Shown: positions 43,029 to 50,781 of the stretch, piece after piece
Position numbering within the stretch: position 1 is the stretch's first letter
Layout of the letters: every line of letters begins with the position of its first letter
Source: Ruminococcus sp. AM22-13
GTDB taxonomy: Bacteria > Bacillota > Clostridia > Lachnospirales > Lachnospiraceae
Direction: 5' to 3'
Assembly: GCF_003471165.1 (NCBI RefSeq)
Contig: NZ_QRIL01000012.1
Coordinates: forward strand, 27,243-91,242
Length of the DNA: 64,000 bases
The notes under the pieces: model-generated
Seen by the model: only the letters and a program-made list of their open reading frames with translations
Told to the model about the DNA's origin: nothing
Database searches by the model: none
Made by a program: the position numbers and the translations under genes

Positions 43029-44240
43029 ATGGCTAAAGGGAAAAAGCGTCCTGCTGAACTTCCGGAATACGGAACAGTGATGATGAAAGGGGTACAGTAT
43101 TACCGCACCCGGATTACAGATGCAGACGGAAAGAGAGTGGCGATTTACGGGCTGACACGCGAAGAATTGTATGACCGGGTGGAAGATGCCCAGAAGAAAA
43201 TCGCGGAAGTGGTTTTCCATAGAGAGAATCCGACCGTGGAAGAGTACTGTGAAAAATGGTTGCTGATGCGGTCTGGAACGGTAAGAACTAATACGTTGGA
43301 AGGATACGCACGGATGGTGAATCGGTACATCGTGGGTCCGATTGGACAGATGTATATGGACGAGGTGACCACAGATGACCTGCGGCTGCTGATGGTTCCG
43401 TTATCAAAAGGTTCTTCCGGAATGTATGGTCAGCTCAATATGCTGATTAAGAACATTTTTAATTCAGCAGAAGAGAGCAAGGTGATTAAAGAGAATCCAT
43501 CCAAAACGATTTGCGCAAGAGGCGGAAAGCCAGCGAAACGGCGCGAGGCTTTGACGGATGAACAGACTGCTATTTTGCTGGATAGCATTCGTGAGCTTCC
43601 ACCGTATGTCTTCGTGATGATCGGTTTGTACGCGGGATTGCGTAGAGAAGAGATCCTTGGATTAAAATGGGACTGCGTATTCCTGGATGAAAAAACGCCG
43701 TACATTTCGGTAAGGCGTGCATGGCATGTGGAAGGCGGTGAGCCGGTAGTCAACACGCTATTGAAGACACCGGCAGCAAAACGAGATGTTCCGATTCCAA
43801 AATGCCTGGTAGCCTGTCTCAAGGAAGAAAGGGAAAAATCAGAATCGGAATATGTGATCTCGAATTCGAAGGGAACTGTTTTGACGGAAACACAGTTTGT
43901 GAGAGTCTGGAAGTACATAACAGTCCGTTCTACTGCAGAACGCTGTTATTACACTTATGTAAATGGACAGTCCATCAAGCATAGAATAAAGCCAAGGCTT
44001 GGTGAGCATCAGCCGAATAATCCCAAACTGGTGTATACGATGGACTTCAAGGTGACTCCGCACATGCTGCGGCACACCTACATCACCAATCTGATTTACA
44101 AAGGTGTTGATCCTAAGACGGTGCAGTATCTGGCAGGCCATGAGAACAGCAAAACGACTATGGACATCTATGCGAAAGTCAAGTACAATAAACCTGAGGA
44201 ATTAAGCAGCGTTGTGAATGCTGCATTCGGGCTGCGTTAA
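43029..44240 (+). CDS. Tyrosine integrase, second of two
   Basis: A 403-residue integrase alignable with the preceding one from end to end (LPEYGTVMMKGVQYYRTRIT; GLRREE; HMLRHTY; AGHENS; MDIYAKVKY). All catalytic residues are present. ATAGGAGG precedes ATG 43029. Two complete tandem integrases suggest duplication or two elements stacked at the same attachment site. Confidence 0.92.
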   Translation: MAKGKKRPAELPEYGTVMMKGVQYYRTRITDADGKRVAIYGLTREELYDRVEDAQKKIAEVVFHRENPTVEEYCEKWLLMRSGTVRTNTLEGYARMVNRYIVGPIGQMYMDEVTTDDLRLLMVPLSKGSSGMYGQLNMLIKNIFNSAEESKVIKENPSKTICARGGKPAKRREALTDEQTAILLDSIRELPPYVFVMIGLYAGLRREEILGLKWDCVFLDEKTPYISVRRAWHVEGGEPVVNTLLKTPAAKRDVPIPKCLVACLKEEREKSESEYVISNSKGTVLTETQFVRVWKYITVRSTAERCYYTYVNGQSIKHRIKPRLGEHQPNNPKLVYTMDFKVTPHMLRHTYITNLIYKGVDPKTVQYLAGHENSKTTMDIYAKVKYNKPEELSSVVNAAFGLR

Positions 44241-44552
44241 ACTGCACCAAAAATTTCGCGATTTCGTGGGTTTACCTATGGGTTTACTGAGAGAGGAAAG
44301 CCCGAAAAACCGCATGAATACTGGTCTTTTTGGATCAAGGTCAGGTGAATACGGTCTCAAAGCAGCTCGTCGCGCTCCGCAGTTCAGCAAGAGATAATCG
44401 ACTGTTCAGACTATATCAAAAGGTTTACAAAACCCCGGAAAATCAAGGCTTTCCGGGGTTTTCTTATGCCAAATGGGCTGATATAGTTTGACCAAATTTG
44501 GCAAAACGGGAGCCGATTTCACCCAATTTTTAGTGGTCCGCATGGGACTATA
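44241..44552 (+). other. Right-end region of ICE 1 with terminator
   Basis: Non-coding. ACCCCGGAAA/TTTCCGGGGT hairpin with TTTTC at about 44432-44466 ends integrase transcription. TGGGTTTACCTATGGGTTTA just after the stop contains a short direct repeat GGGTTTAC. The attachment site should lie here but was not pinned. A foreign coding frame begins at about 44553. Confidence 0.5.
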
Positions 44553-44785
44553 CCCTTTATGATGCCGCGTCCATGAAAGAGCTGGATGGCGGTCAGCTGG
44601 ACACACTAGGGCTTTCCCGCAAAAATGCAGTTCTCCAGATTTGTGATGATAACGATCCGGACAGCACTTTGCTCAGACACGCACCCCTGTCTATGATCGA
44701 GACCTTGCAGGATCAGCTGAAAAACCAGCCCAAAGCAAAACATAAAAAAACAGCACCCAAAAAGAGTGCGGAAAGGGAGCTTTGA
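44553..44785 (+). pseudogene. C-terminal fragment of an ICE accessory protein
   Basis: The frame opens with DYTLYDAASMKELDGGQLD, matching the YTLYHKDFTEIDGGQ segment near residue 208 of the 8.9-kb protein, then continues to a Lys-rich end. The front three quarters are missing, cut at the junction with ICE 1. A TTRAP gene follows, as expected for an intact island. Confidence 0.7.
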
Positions 44786-44786
44786 T

Positions 44787-44954
44787 ATGGGAAACTTTAC
44801 TTTTGAAGAAATGAACCTGATGTGCATTTACAATACCGGCAGCCGTACCGGGCTGATTGACAGCCTGCGTGAAATGCGCGGCGAGCTTTCGCCGGAGGAA
44901 ACGGAACTGAGGGAGCTGACCGACAGCTATTTATTCTACTATTTTTTCAAGTAG
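44787..44954 (+). pseudogene. Truncated TTRAP gene, third copy
   Basis: GNFTFEEMNLMCIYNTGSRT then GLIDSLREMRGEL match the family, but the conserved KLxxMTDxEF end is replaced by SYLFYYFFK. AAAGGGAG precedes ATG 44787. Cut where the CPBP protease gene was inserted. Confidence 0.75.
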
Positions 44955-45043
44955 AGTTTTACTAAAAAAGGATGTAGCTCCTTGACAAGATGATGTATAA
45001 TGTACTTTGTGTAAATTAGAAAGCACCAAGGAGTTTTAGAAAT

Positions 45044-45835
45044 ATGAAAAAGCTAATAGAAGTATCATTAAAATCTATCATTTTCTTTGTTGGATGGGCA
45101 ATTTGCGCATCAGTTATACCGATTCCTGATATTGACAATGCAGCGTTGTGGAGGTTTTTTGCAGAACTAATACCGTTTTTAGCGATTGTTGTTATGACCG
45201 TCATTTTGGGGTTTGTAGATCATAAAAAAACCAAGTTACATCTCACACAACGCCCTGTCTATAATAGTACATTAGGAGGGATAGTGGGACTAAGCTGGTT
45301 AGGTATATCTGTTGGTATTTTGCTTTTTACCGGGTCTGCGCGGATAGAAGATACTAATCATATTTCTATGCTTTGGCTCTGGATACTATCAGCCTTTATC
45401 AACACAATTATGCAGGAAATGTTGGTTCGTGGTTATCTATATCAGATGATAAAGAGAAACTACAATGCAGTTGCGGCAACTGTTGTGTCTACCATGCTGT
45501 TTACTTTTGCACATGGAGGTGCTTTTGAAGCGGGAATTCTCCCTGTTTTGAATGTTTTGACAATGAGTTTGTTTATGACAGCAGTTTTGGAATATACAAA
45601 TTCTTTGGTTGCTCCTATAATCGTTCATTTTCTCTGGAATAGTGTAGGAGCGATTATTTTGGGAGGAGTATCACTTGCAGAGGACTATCCGCATTTGTTT
45701 AATATGACATTCGGTGGCAATCAACTGCTATCTGGTGGAATTTATAAAATTGAAGGCAGTGTTGTAGTATTTGTTTTGAATGTGCTTATGATAATTGGAT
45801 TTATTGTGGCAAAGAAAAAGAAGAATATTGCATAA
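45044..45835 (+). CDS. CPBP-family intramembrane protease
   Basis: A 263-residue membrane protein with about seven to eight segments. QEMLVRGYLYQ is motif 1 (one of the two usual glutamates is Gln), TFAHGG motif 2 and HFLWNSVG motif 3. Family members process membrane proteins or protect against bacteriocins. AAGGAG precedes ATG 45044. It is AT-rich and sits between a broken TTRAP and a broken helicase gene, so it arrived as an insertion. Confidence 0.85.
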   Translation: MKKLIEVSLKSIIFFVGWAICASVIPIPDIDNAALWRFFAELIPFLAIVVMTVILGFVDHKKTKLHLTQRPVYNSTLGGIVGLSWLGISVGILLFTGSARIEDTNHISMLWLWILSAFINTIMQEMLVRGYLYQMIKRNYNAVAATVVSTMLFTFAHGGAFEAGILPVLNVLTMSLFMTAVLEYTNSLVAPIIVHFLWNSVGAIILGGVSLAEDYPHLFNMTFGGNQLLSGGIYKIEGSVVVFVLNVLMIIGFIVAKKKKNIA

Positions 45836-45849
45836 GAAGCCATAAAGCA

Positions 45850-45888
45850 ACAAGCAGGAAATCTTTTAGGTTTCCTGCTTTTCTTTTA
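45850..45888 (+). terminator. Terminator of CPBP gene
   Basis: AAGCAGGAAA/TTTCCTGCTT stem followed by TTCTTTT. Confidence 0.75.
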
Positions 45889-45917
45889 CCCAAAAACCGA
45901 AAGGAGGACAGAATACC

Positions 45918-46259
45918 ATGCCAACCAAAGCTGAACTATATGCACAGATGGCGGACAAGGTGGCAACACATCTCACGGGGAGCTGGCAGGAATGGGCGGG
46001 GTTTCTCACCACTGCTTCCCGCCTTTACAAGTACCCGTTCCATGAGCAGCTGATGATCTATACCGTACCGGTTTATGATATGGAGCGAACGATCTGTGAT
46101 TTGCTCAGAAGCCGAAGTAGAATTGAAATTCAAACATTTCAGGGGGCATTGAAAGCGTATGCTCGTAGAAAAGATAAGAACCTGCGAGCTTTAATGCAAT
46201 ATGCTGGGATGTTTAAGGTGGAAAAGATTTTACGGCAGTATTTGGAGGTGCTTTTATGA
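45918..46259 (+). pseudogene. Chimera: ICE helicase N-terminus joined to AbiEi antitoxin C-terminus
   Basis: Residues 1-50 (GSWQEWAGFLTTASRLYKYP then FHEQLMIYT) match the start of the methylase/helicase at 10.9 kb (LYKYPFAEQLMIYKQ). From about residue 51, VPVYDMERTICDLLRSRSR ... FQGALKAYARRKDKNLRALM ... KILRQYLEVLL is the end of an AbiEi-type antitoxin. The fusion is in frame and has AAAGGAGG at its start, so a 113-residue product could be made. Confidence 0.75.
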
Positions 46260-46321
46260 TAAAAAAAGACAGATTGAAGTCATTGACACTCAGAAAAAGA
46301 GCCGAAAGAGATTTTGATTGA
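46256..46321 (+). pseudogene. AbiEii toxin stub
   Basis: ATGA overlap with the AbiEi tail, as in intact abiE operons, and a 21-codon frame MIKKDRLKSLTLRKRAERDF resembling the start of AbiEii nucleotidyltransferases. The rest is gone. Confidence 0.5.
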
Positions 46322-46429
46322 AGATTTTGCAGAAAAAATGCAAAATCAATCAATAGATATTGATTTGAGAGTTTTTATTGATTCCGTGGTATAATATTTT
46401 AATAGCACCTAAAGTAAGGAGGGTACAAA

Positions 46430-47062
46430 ATGGATAACAATTTGCAAATAAATCAAAATGCAGAACAGACCTATCATTCCATTTGCCAGTCTATTGTATC
46501 AGCACAGCATAGGTTAAGTGCTGCGGTGAACTCCACAATGGTAATAACTTATTGGGAGATTGGGGAACAGATTTATAAAGTGTGTGGAGAAAATGACAGA
46601 GCAGAATATGGAAAGAAGCTGCTTCAGTATTTATCTGAACAGCTAACAGCAGAATTTGGGAAGGGATTTAGCGTACAAGGACTGCGTAATATGAGGCAAT
46701 TTTATTGCACCTTTCCAAATCGCTCCACACTGTGGAGCGATTTAAGTTGGTCACATTATCGCCTTTTGATGCGTGTACCAGATGAACAGGCACGAACCTT
46801 TTATATGGAGGAATGTGTAAAGTCTGCGTGGAGCGTCCGGCAGTTAGAACGGCAGATCAACACGATGTACTATCAGAGAATTTTAGCAAGCCAAGACAAA
46901 GAAGCTGTTTCAAAAGAAATTCAAACAACAGAACCGAAACCTGAATATGAAAAAATAATCAAAGATCCTTATGTGATGGAATTTTTGCAGATTCAGCCAG
47001 ATACCCATGTGTATGAGGGTGAACTGGAACAGGCATTGCTTGCCTCTTTTCTCTGGAAATAA
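46430..47062 (+). CDS. DUF1016 protein lacking its nuclease domain
   Basis: A 210-residue protein with the DUF1016 N-terminal domain (VITYWEIGEQIYKVCGENDR; GFSVQGLRNMRQFY; WSHYRLLMRV; SVRQLERQINTMYYQR). It stops right after DPYVMEFLQI and LEQALL, where the PDDEXK nuclease domain should begin, so it is a truncated allele. TAAGGAGG precedes the ATG and a TATAAT at about 46390 may be its -10. It may be a dead gene or a binding-only remnant. Confidence 0.75.
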   Translation: MDNNLQINQNAEQTYHSICQSIVSAQHRLSAAVNSTMVITYWEIGEQIYKVCGENDRAEYGKKLLQYLSEQLTAEFGKGFSVQGLRNMRQFYCTFPNRSTLWSDLSWSHYRLLMRVPDEQARTFYMEECVKSAWSVRQLERQINTMYYQRILASQDKEAVSKEIQTTEPKPEYEKIIKDPYVMEFLQIQPDTHVYEGELEQALLASFLWK

Positions 47063-47090
47063 AAAGAACCAGTGAGAGAATCGTTAAATT

Positions 47091-47459
47091 TCACTCACTG
47101 GCTAAATTCATTTCAAATTTCTCGGACAACTCTGTTAGCTCTTTCACCGTTTCCTGTGTGTGATGCAACAGGGTGTCGCGCATTTCTGGCGGACAGCTGG
47201 AATAAAGCATTTTCATCTGATTGACACCCTCATCCTCCAGAGAAATATCTGGATTTATAAGCGTATCTAAAGAGATGTGCAGGACCTTTGCCAATGCTCT
47301 CAAAATCAAATAGGAAGGATTCGTTTTCCTTTTTTCGATATTGGCGATTTGCTTTACAGAAACATGGCTCAGATCAGAAAGTTCCTGCTGTGTCAGCTCT
47401 TTATTCTTTCGTGCTTCCCGCATTTTCTGCCCTAAAGCAGTTAAATCATCAATCGGCAT
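47091..47459 (-). CDS. XRE-family HTH regulator
   Basis: A 122-residue regulator: LTQQELSDLSHVSVKQIANI is the helix-turn-helix, followed by KRKTNPSYLILRALAKVLHI and a C-terminal helical region. GAGGTGAA precedes the start. It converges on the DUF1016 gene across a CCAGTGAG/CTCACTGG hairpin. Target unknown. Confidence 0.8.
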   Translation of the reverse strand: MPIDDLTALGQKMREARKNKELTQQELSDLSHVSVKQIANIEKRKTNPSYLILRALAKVLHISLDTLINPDISLEDEGVNQMKMLYSSCPPEMRDTLLHHTQETVKELTELSEKFEMNLASE

Positions 47460-47603
47460 AATCGTTCACCTCAAATATATTTTATCGTTCCGATTTGCAC
47501 AAAGGAATAACCTTATTGTGCTTGAGAACAGGACTGATTATGCTGATTTCTTTTTGATAACATGGTTGCTCCATGATTATGGCGTTTCCGGCTACTAATT
47601 GAA

Positions 47604-47765
47604 CTATGAGGATGAATTGCAGATTTCAGCTTTTAGTTCGTTGCCAAACGAGAATGATATTGAATGCGGTAGGGAGGCTAGCAGTTTTATCCGCTCATCT
47701 ATGAGCCGTTTTTTATTCTCTGTGACATAAAAATTCATCTGGATATTCCGTTTCCGGTTCGCCAT
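47604..47765 (-). pseudogene. mobC relic
   Basis: MANRKRNIQMNFYVTENKKR is nearly the same as the intact MobC at 24.5 kb; the frame then diverges (LLASLPHSISFSF) and ends early. Relaxase gene absent. It marks the remains of a mobilizable element, with its oriT just upstream. Confidence 0.75.
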
Positions 47766-47790
47766 GCGCTGCCTCCATTCTTCATAAGAG

Positions 47791-47882
47791 TTTGAGATTA
47801 TCTCAACAAACATTTTTCATTTTCGGTCAAGAGATCTGAAAATACGAAAAATCGCAAGCGGGTACTCGCTTGCTGTGCTTGC
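47791..47882. other. oriT-like site, copy c (relic)
   Basis: TTTGAGA/TCTCAA repeat, CTCAACAAACA, then after about 34 extra bases the second repeat GCAAGCG/CGCTTGC with GGGTACTCG as in copy b, and TGCTTGC at 47876. Same place relative to mobC as copy b. The insertion between the two repeats probably inactivates it. Confidence 0.6.
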
Positions 47883-48007
47883 TATCGAAACCCTACATTC
47901 TATTTCTCCCTCTACTAATACTACAATTTGAAGCGTGGATTCTGGCCGGTTGGCGAATGATTTATATATCCACTTCAATGTACCACAGGCAAGTGAGAAA
48001 TAGCCTC

Positions 48008-48079
48008 TTGACAAAGGAGATTTTCCTGCTATAATTAAAACAGCGTTTTGAATACGGTGTTTTGGAAACACTGTTTTAA
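48008..48079 (+). promoter_or_regulatory. Promoter and TetR operator, first module
   Basis: TTGACA 48008, 16-base spacer, TATAAT 48030. Directly downstream an inverted repeat, AAAACAGCGTTT with AAACACTGTTTT, spans about 48038-48079. Such a site suits autoregulation by the TetR protein encoded next. Confidence 0.75.
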
Positions 48080-48098
48080 TAAGAAAGGTGGATGAGTG

Positions 48099-48716
48099 AT
48101 GGCAAGCAGGGTTGAAGGATTTGACGAGAAAATTCTTGCCTGTGCGAAAGAAGAATTTTTAGAAAAAGGCTATACGGACGCTTCGATACGGACGATTGCT
48201 CAAAATGCCGGTGTCAGTACCAGCACGATATATACGCGGTATTCAGATAAAGAGGGACTGTTCCGCTTTCTTGTGGAACCGGCGGCTAACGGCTTAAAAG
48301 AGCTATTACGGCAATCATTAAGTGGCTTTTCTTCTTTGACGGAGCGCGAGCAGAATGAAAAATTTATGGAATACTCAGATCGTGGTTTTGAAGCCGTGAT
48401 TGCATATATCTATGAGTATTTTTCTGAATTTAAGCTGCTGATTACCGGAGCGCCGGGAAACTACTATCAGGAATTTTTAGAAGGGCTGGTACAACTGGAT
48501 ACGGACTGTACAAAGAAATTCTTGATTCAAGTGGGAAGTAAAGCCCTGGCGGAAGGACGAGTTACAGATGGATTCTTACACGTTGTTTCCAGTGCTTTTT
48601 ATTCTGGTATATTTGAAGTAGTCATTCACGATATGCCGATGGAGGAAGCAAAAAATTATATCAATGAGCTGCGCACTTTTTATGGGAATGGCTGGAAAGA
48701 ATATTACCGAAAATAG
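48099..48716 (+). CDS. TetR/AcrR-family regulator, first module
   Basis: A 205-residue repressor: TIAQNAGVSTSTIYTRYSDK is the helix-turn-helix, and the C-terminal ligand domain ends EAKNYINELRTFYGNGWKEY. The start is ATG 48099 after GAAAGGTGG. It is closely related to the TetR at 56.9 kb, including the HDMPMEEAKNYI / HEMPLKDAENYV segment, and each precedes a pair of ABC genes. Confidence 0.88.
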   Translation: MASRVEGFDEKILACAKEEFLEKGYTDASIRTIAQNAGVSTSTIYTRYSDKEGLFRFLVEPAANGLKELLRQSLSGFSSLTEREQNEKFMEYSDRGFEAVIAYIYEYFSEFKLLITGAPGNYYQEFLEGLVQLDTDCTKKFLIQVGSKALAEGRVTDGFLHVVSSAFYSGIFEVVIHDMPMEEAKNYINELRTFYGNGWKEYYRK

Positions 48717-48735
48717 GAAAGAAGGTGCAAAGGAA

Positions 48736-48948
48736 ATGCAAAAAACAGAAGAATTTTGTGTGGACGAAAGCGGATGGATACACTGTCCTTTTTGTAAATG
48801 CAGAACGCGGACAAAGATACGCGCAGACACTTCGTTGAAGAACTTTCCCATATTTTGTCCGAAATGCAAACAGGAATGTTTGATAGATGTTGACAATATG
48901 AAAATACGATTATCAGTAGTGCCAGACGCAAAGACGCAGAGCCGATAA
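48736..48948 (+). CDS. Cysteine-rich KTR-domain protein, second copy
   Basis: A 70-residue protein: CPFCKCRTRTKIRADT and FCPKCKQECLIDVDNMK give two CxxC knuckles, and the end is VPDAKTQSR. AAAGG lies before ATG 48736. It is inserted between the TetR gene and the ABC operon. The end is repeated, with one change, at 28.33 kb. Confidence 0.75.
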   Translation: MQKTEEFCVDESGWIHCPFCKCRTRTKIRADTSLKNFPIFCPKCKQECLIDVDNMKIRLSVVPDAKTQSR

Positions 48949-48985
48949 TTTGTTTGTGTAAATCACATGACAGATTATCGGCTTA
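48942..48985 (+). terminator. Terminator after KTR gene
   Basis: GCCGATAAT/ATTATCGGC stem enclosing TTTGTG/CACATG-type pairs, then TTATTCTTTT. Confidence 0.7.
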
Positions 48986-48990
48986 TTCTT

Positions 48991-49018
48991 TTGAATAAGA
49001 GTTAGCAAAATCTAACTA
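48991..49018 (+). promoter_or_regulatory. GTTAGC-N5-CTAAC operator before first ABC operon
   Basis: GTTAGCAAAATCTAAC at 49001-49016, flanked by TTGAAT at 48991 (possible -35) and TAACTA (possible -10), 15 bases before the ribosome site of the ABC gene. An almost identical repeat precedes the second ABC operon at 57531. The shape resembles DtxR/IdeR-type metal boxes. Confidence 0.65.
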
Positions 49019-49032
49019 AAGGAGGGATTTAT

Positions 49033-50781
49033 ATGGATCAGTCGCAAGGCGGAAATCCATTTGGCAGACTTATTGAGTTTGCCAGGCCGCATAAGACTGG
49101 CTACATCGTTTCTGTTGTTCTTGCTGTGTTGGGAGTTGCCTTTGGTATCGTCCCCTATTTTGCAACAGCCAGAATGACGATTGAGTTACTCTCCGGGAAT
49201 CGGGATTTATCATTTTACATGGTGTGGTGTCTGATTTCCGGCGGCTGCTTTGTCCTAAAAGCAATATTGATGGGGATTTCCACGAGGGCATCCCATGAAG
49301 CGACCTTTGAAGTGCTGTCCGAGGCAAGGCGAAAAATTGCTTCAAAACTTACCAGAGTGCCTATGGGCTATATTCTCAATACTCCGTCCGGGCAACTAAA
49401 AAATGGCATGGTGGAACGAATTGAACAGTTAGAGGTTCCCCTTGCTCATGTAATCCCGGAAATGACTTCAAATCTTCTCGTACCAATCGCAATCATCGTT
49501 TATTTGTTCGTTCTGGACTGGCGAATGGCGTTAGTATCGCTGATTACCATTCCTGTTGGAATGATGTGCTACATGGGAATGATGAAGGAATATCCCAAGA
49601 AGTATGGGGAAGTTGTAAAAGCTGGAAATCACATGAGCGCAACAACGGTAGAATACATCGGTGGCATTGAAGTCATTAAGGCGTTTAATCAGGCAGATAA
49701 TTCCTATCAGAAATTTACAGATGCCGTCCATGCAAACGCAGACCTGATTTTAGACTGGATGAAAGATACACAAAAATATTCGGCGATTATGATGAGTGTA
49801 TGGCCCGCGGCGTTGATTAGCGTACTTCCCGTCGGGTGCCTGTTTTACATGAGTGGTTCCCTGTCAGCCGCAACCTTTATTACGGTAACTGTCCTGTCGT
49901 TGGGAATTGCAGGCCCGCTTGTAGCCGCAATGTTCTTTACCGATGATATTGCAAAAATAGGCACTGTAATGGGTGAGATTGACGGTATATTAAACCAGCC
50001 GGAGCTTGTCCGGCCGGAGAGGAAATGTGATTTACAGAACCTTGATATTGCTCTGGAAAATGTCCATTTTGCATACGAGGAAAAAGAGGTCTTGAAAGGA
50101 ATTGATCTGACAATTCCGCAGGGAAAAATTACAGCTTTTGTAGGGCCATCCGGCAGCGGAAAATCAACGATTGCAAAATTGATTGCGTCCTTTTGGGATG
50201 TGACCGGTGGGCTGATTACGATTGGCGATAAGAGCGTAAAAGAAATTTCTAACGACCAACTGAATGATTTGATTTCCTATGTATCGCAGGACAATTATCT
50301 ATTTAACGATACGGTGCGCAACAATATCCGTATGGGCAAGCCAGAGGCAAGCGATTCCGAAGTGGAACAGATTGCAAAGGCTTCCGGCTGTCATGAGTTT
50401 ATTATGAATCTTGAGCATGGATATGAAACCGTGGTTGGCGGTGCTGGAGGGCACTTGTCTGGTGGAGAACGCCAGAGGATTGCGATTGCCAGAGCCATGC
50501 TGAAAAACGCCCCGATTGTGATTCTTGATGAAGCAACTTCCTATACTGACCCGGAAAACGAAGCGGTAATACAGGAGGCCATCAGCCGACTGACAAAGGG
50601 CAAAACATTGATTGTAATTGCTCACCGCTTGTCAACAATAACGGATTCCGACCAGATCGTTGTTGTGAAGGATGGGACAATTCAGGCAAAGGGAACGCAC
50701 GAGGAATTGTTAAAAGAGTGCAGTCTTTACCATACGATGTGGACAGCGCACATGGATGCAAAGGAGGTGAAAACTGTATGA
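49033..50781 (+). CDS. ABC half-transporter (membrane + ATPase), first pair A
   Basis: A 582-residue protein: six membrane segments in the first 310 residues, then an ATPase with GPSGSGKST, LSGGERQRIAIARAMLKNAP and VILDEATSY. The layout matches exporter-fold subunits of YbtP/IrtA type as well as multidrug pumps. GGAGGG precedes ATG 49033, and its stop overlaps the next start (ATGA), so it forms a heterodimer with the next product. The ECF genes and DtxR-type repressor that follow favour metallophore or metal transport. Confidence 0.88.
   Translation: MDQSQGGNPFGRLIEFARPHKTGYIVSVVLAVLGVAFGIVPYFATARMTIELLSGNRDLSFYMVWCLISGGCFVLKAILMGISTRASHEATFEVLSEARRKIASKLTRVPMGYILNTPSGQLKNGMVERIEQLEVPLAHVIPEMTSNLLVPIAIIVYLFVLDWRMALVSLITIPVGMMCYMGMMKEYPKKYGEVVKAGNHMSATTVEYIGGIEVIKAFNQADNSYQKFTDAVHANADLILDWMKDTQKYSAIMMSVWPAALISVLPVGCLFYMSGSLSAATFITVTVLSLGIAGPLVAAMFFTDDIAKIGTVMGEIDGILNQPELVRPERKCDLQNLDIALENVHFAYEEKEVLKGIDLTIPQGKITAFVGPSGSGKSTIAKLIASFWDVTGGLITIGDKSVKEISNDQLNDLISYVSQDNYLFNDTVRNNIRMGKPEASDSEVEQIAKASGCHEFIMNLEHGYETVVGGAGGHLSGGERQRIAIARAMLKNAPIVILDEATSYTDPENEAVIQEAISRLTKGKTLIVIAHRLSTITDSDQIVVVKDGTIQAKGTHEELLKECSLYHTMWTAHMDAKEVKTV

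Larger units (their letters stand above)
1..44400. mobile_element. ICE 1, Tn1549-like integrative conjugative element (left end outside window)
   Basis: Gene order VirB4, NlpC/P60, DUF4315, DUF4366, topoisomerase III, YodL, TTRAP, methylase/helicase, MobC, relaxase is that of Tn1549-type clostridial ICEs. It is interrupted by a second element at about 20.9-31.85 kb and ends with an excisionase and two tyrosine integrases, the usual right end. The right boundary is inferred: after the second integrase stop there is one terminator and then unrelated broken genes from 44.55 kb. No att repeat was identified, so the end coordinate is approximate. Confidence 0.7.

Noticed and set aside
44982..45001. 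Possible promoter TTGACA ... TATAAT before the CPBP gene
   Set aside because: The two hexamers are only 8 bases apart, too close to act together; TATAAT alone may still be a -10.
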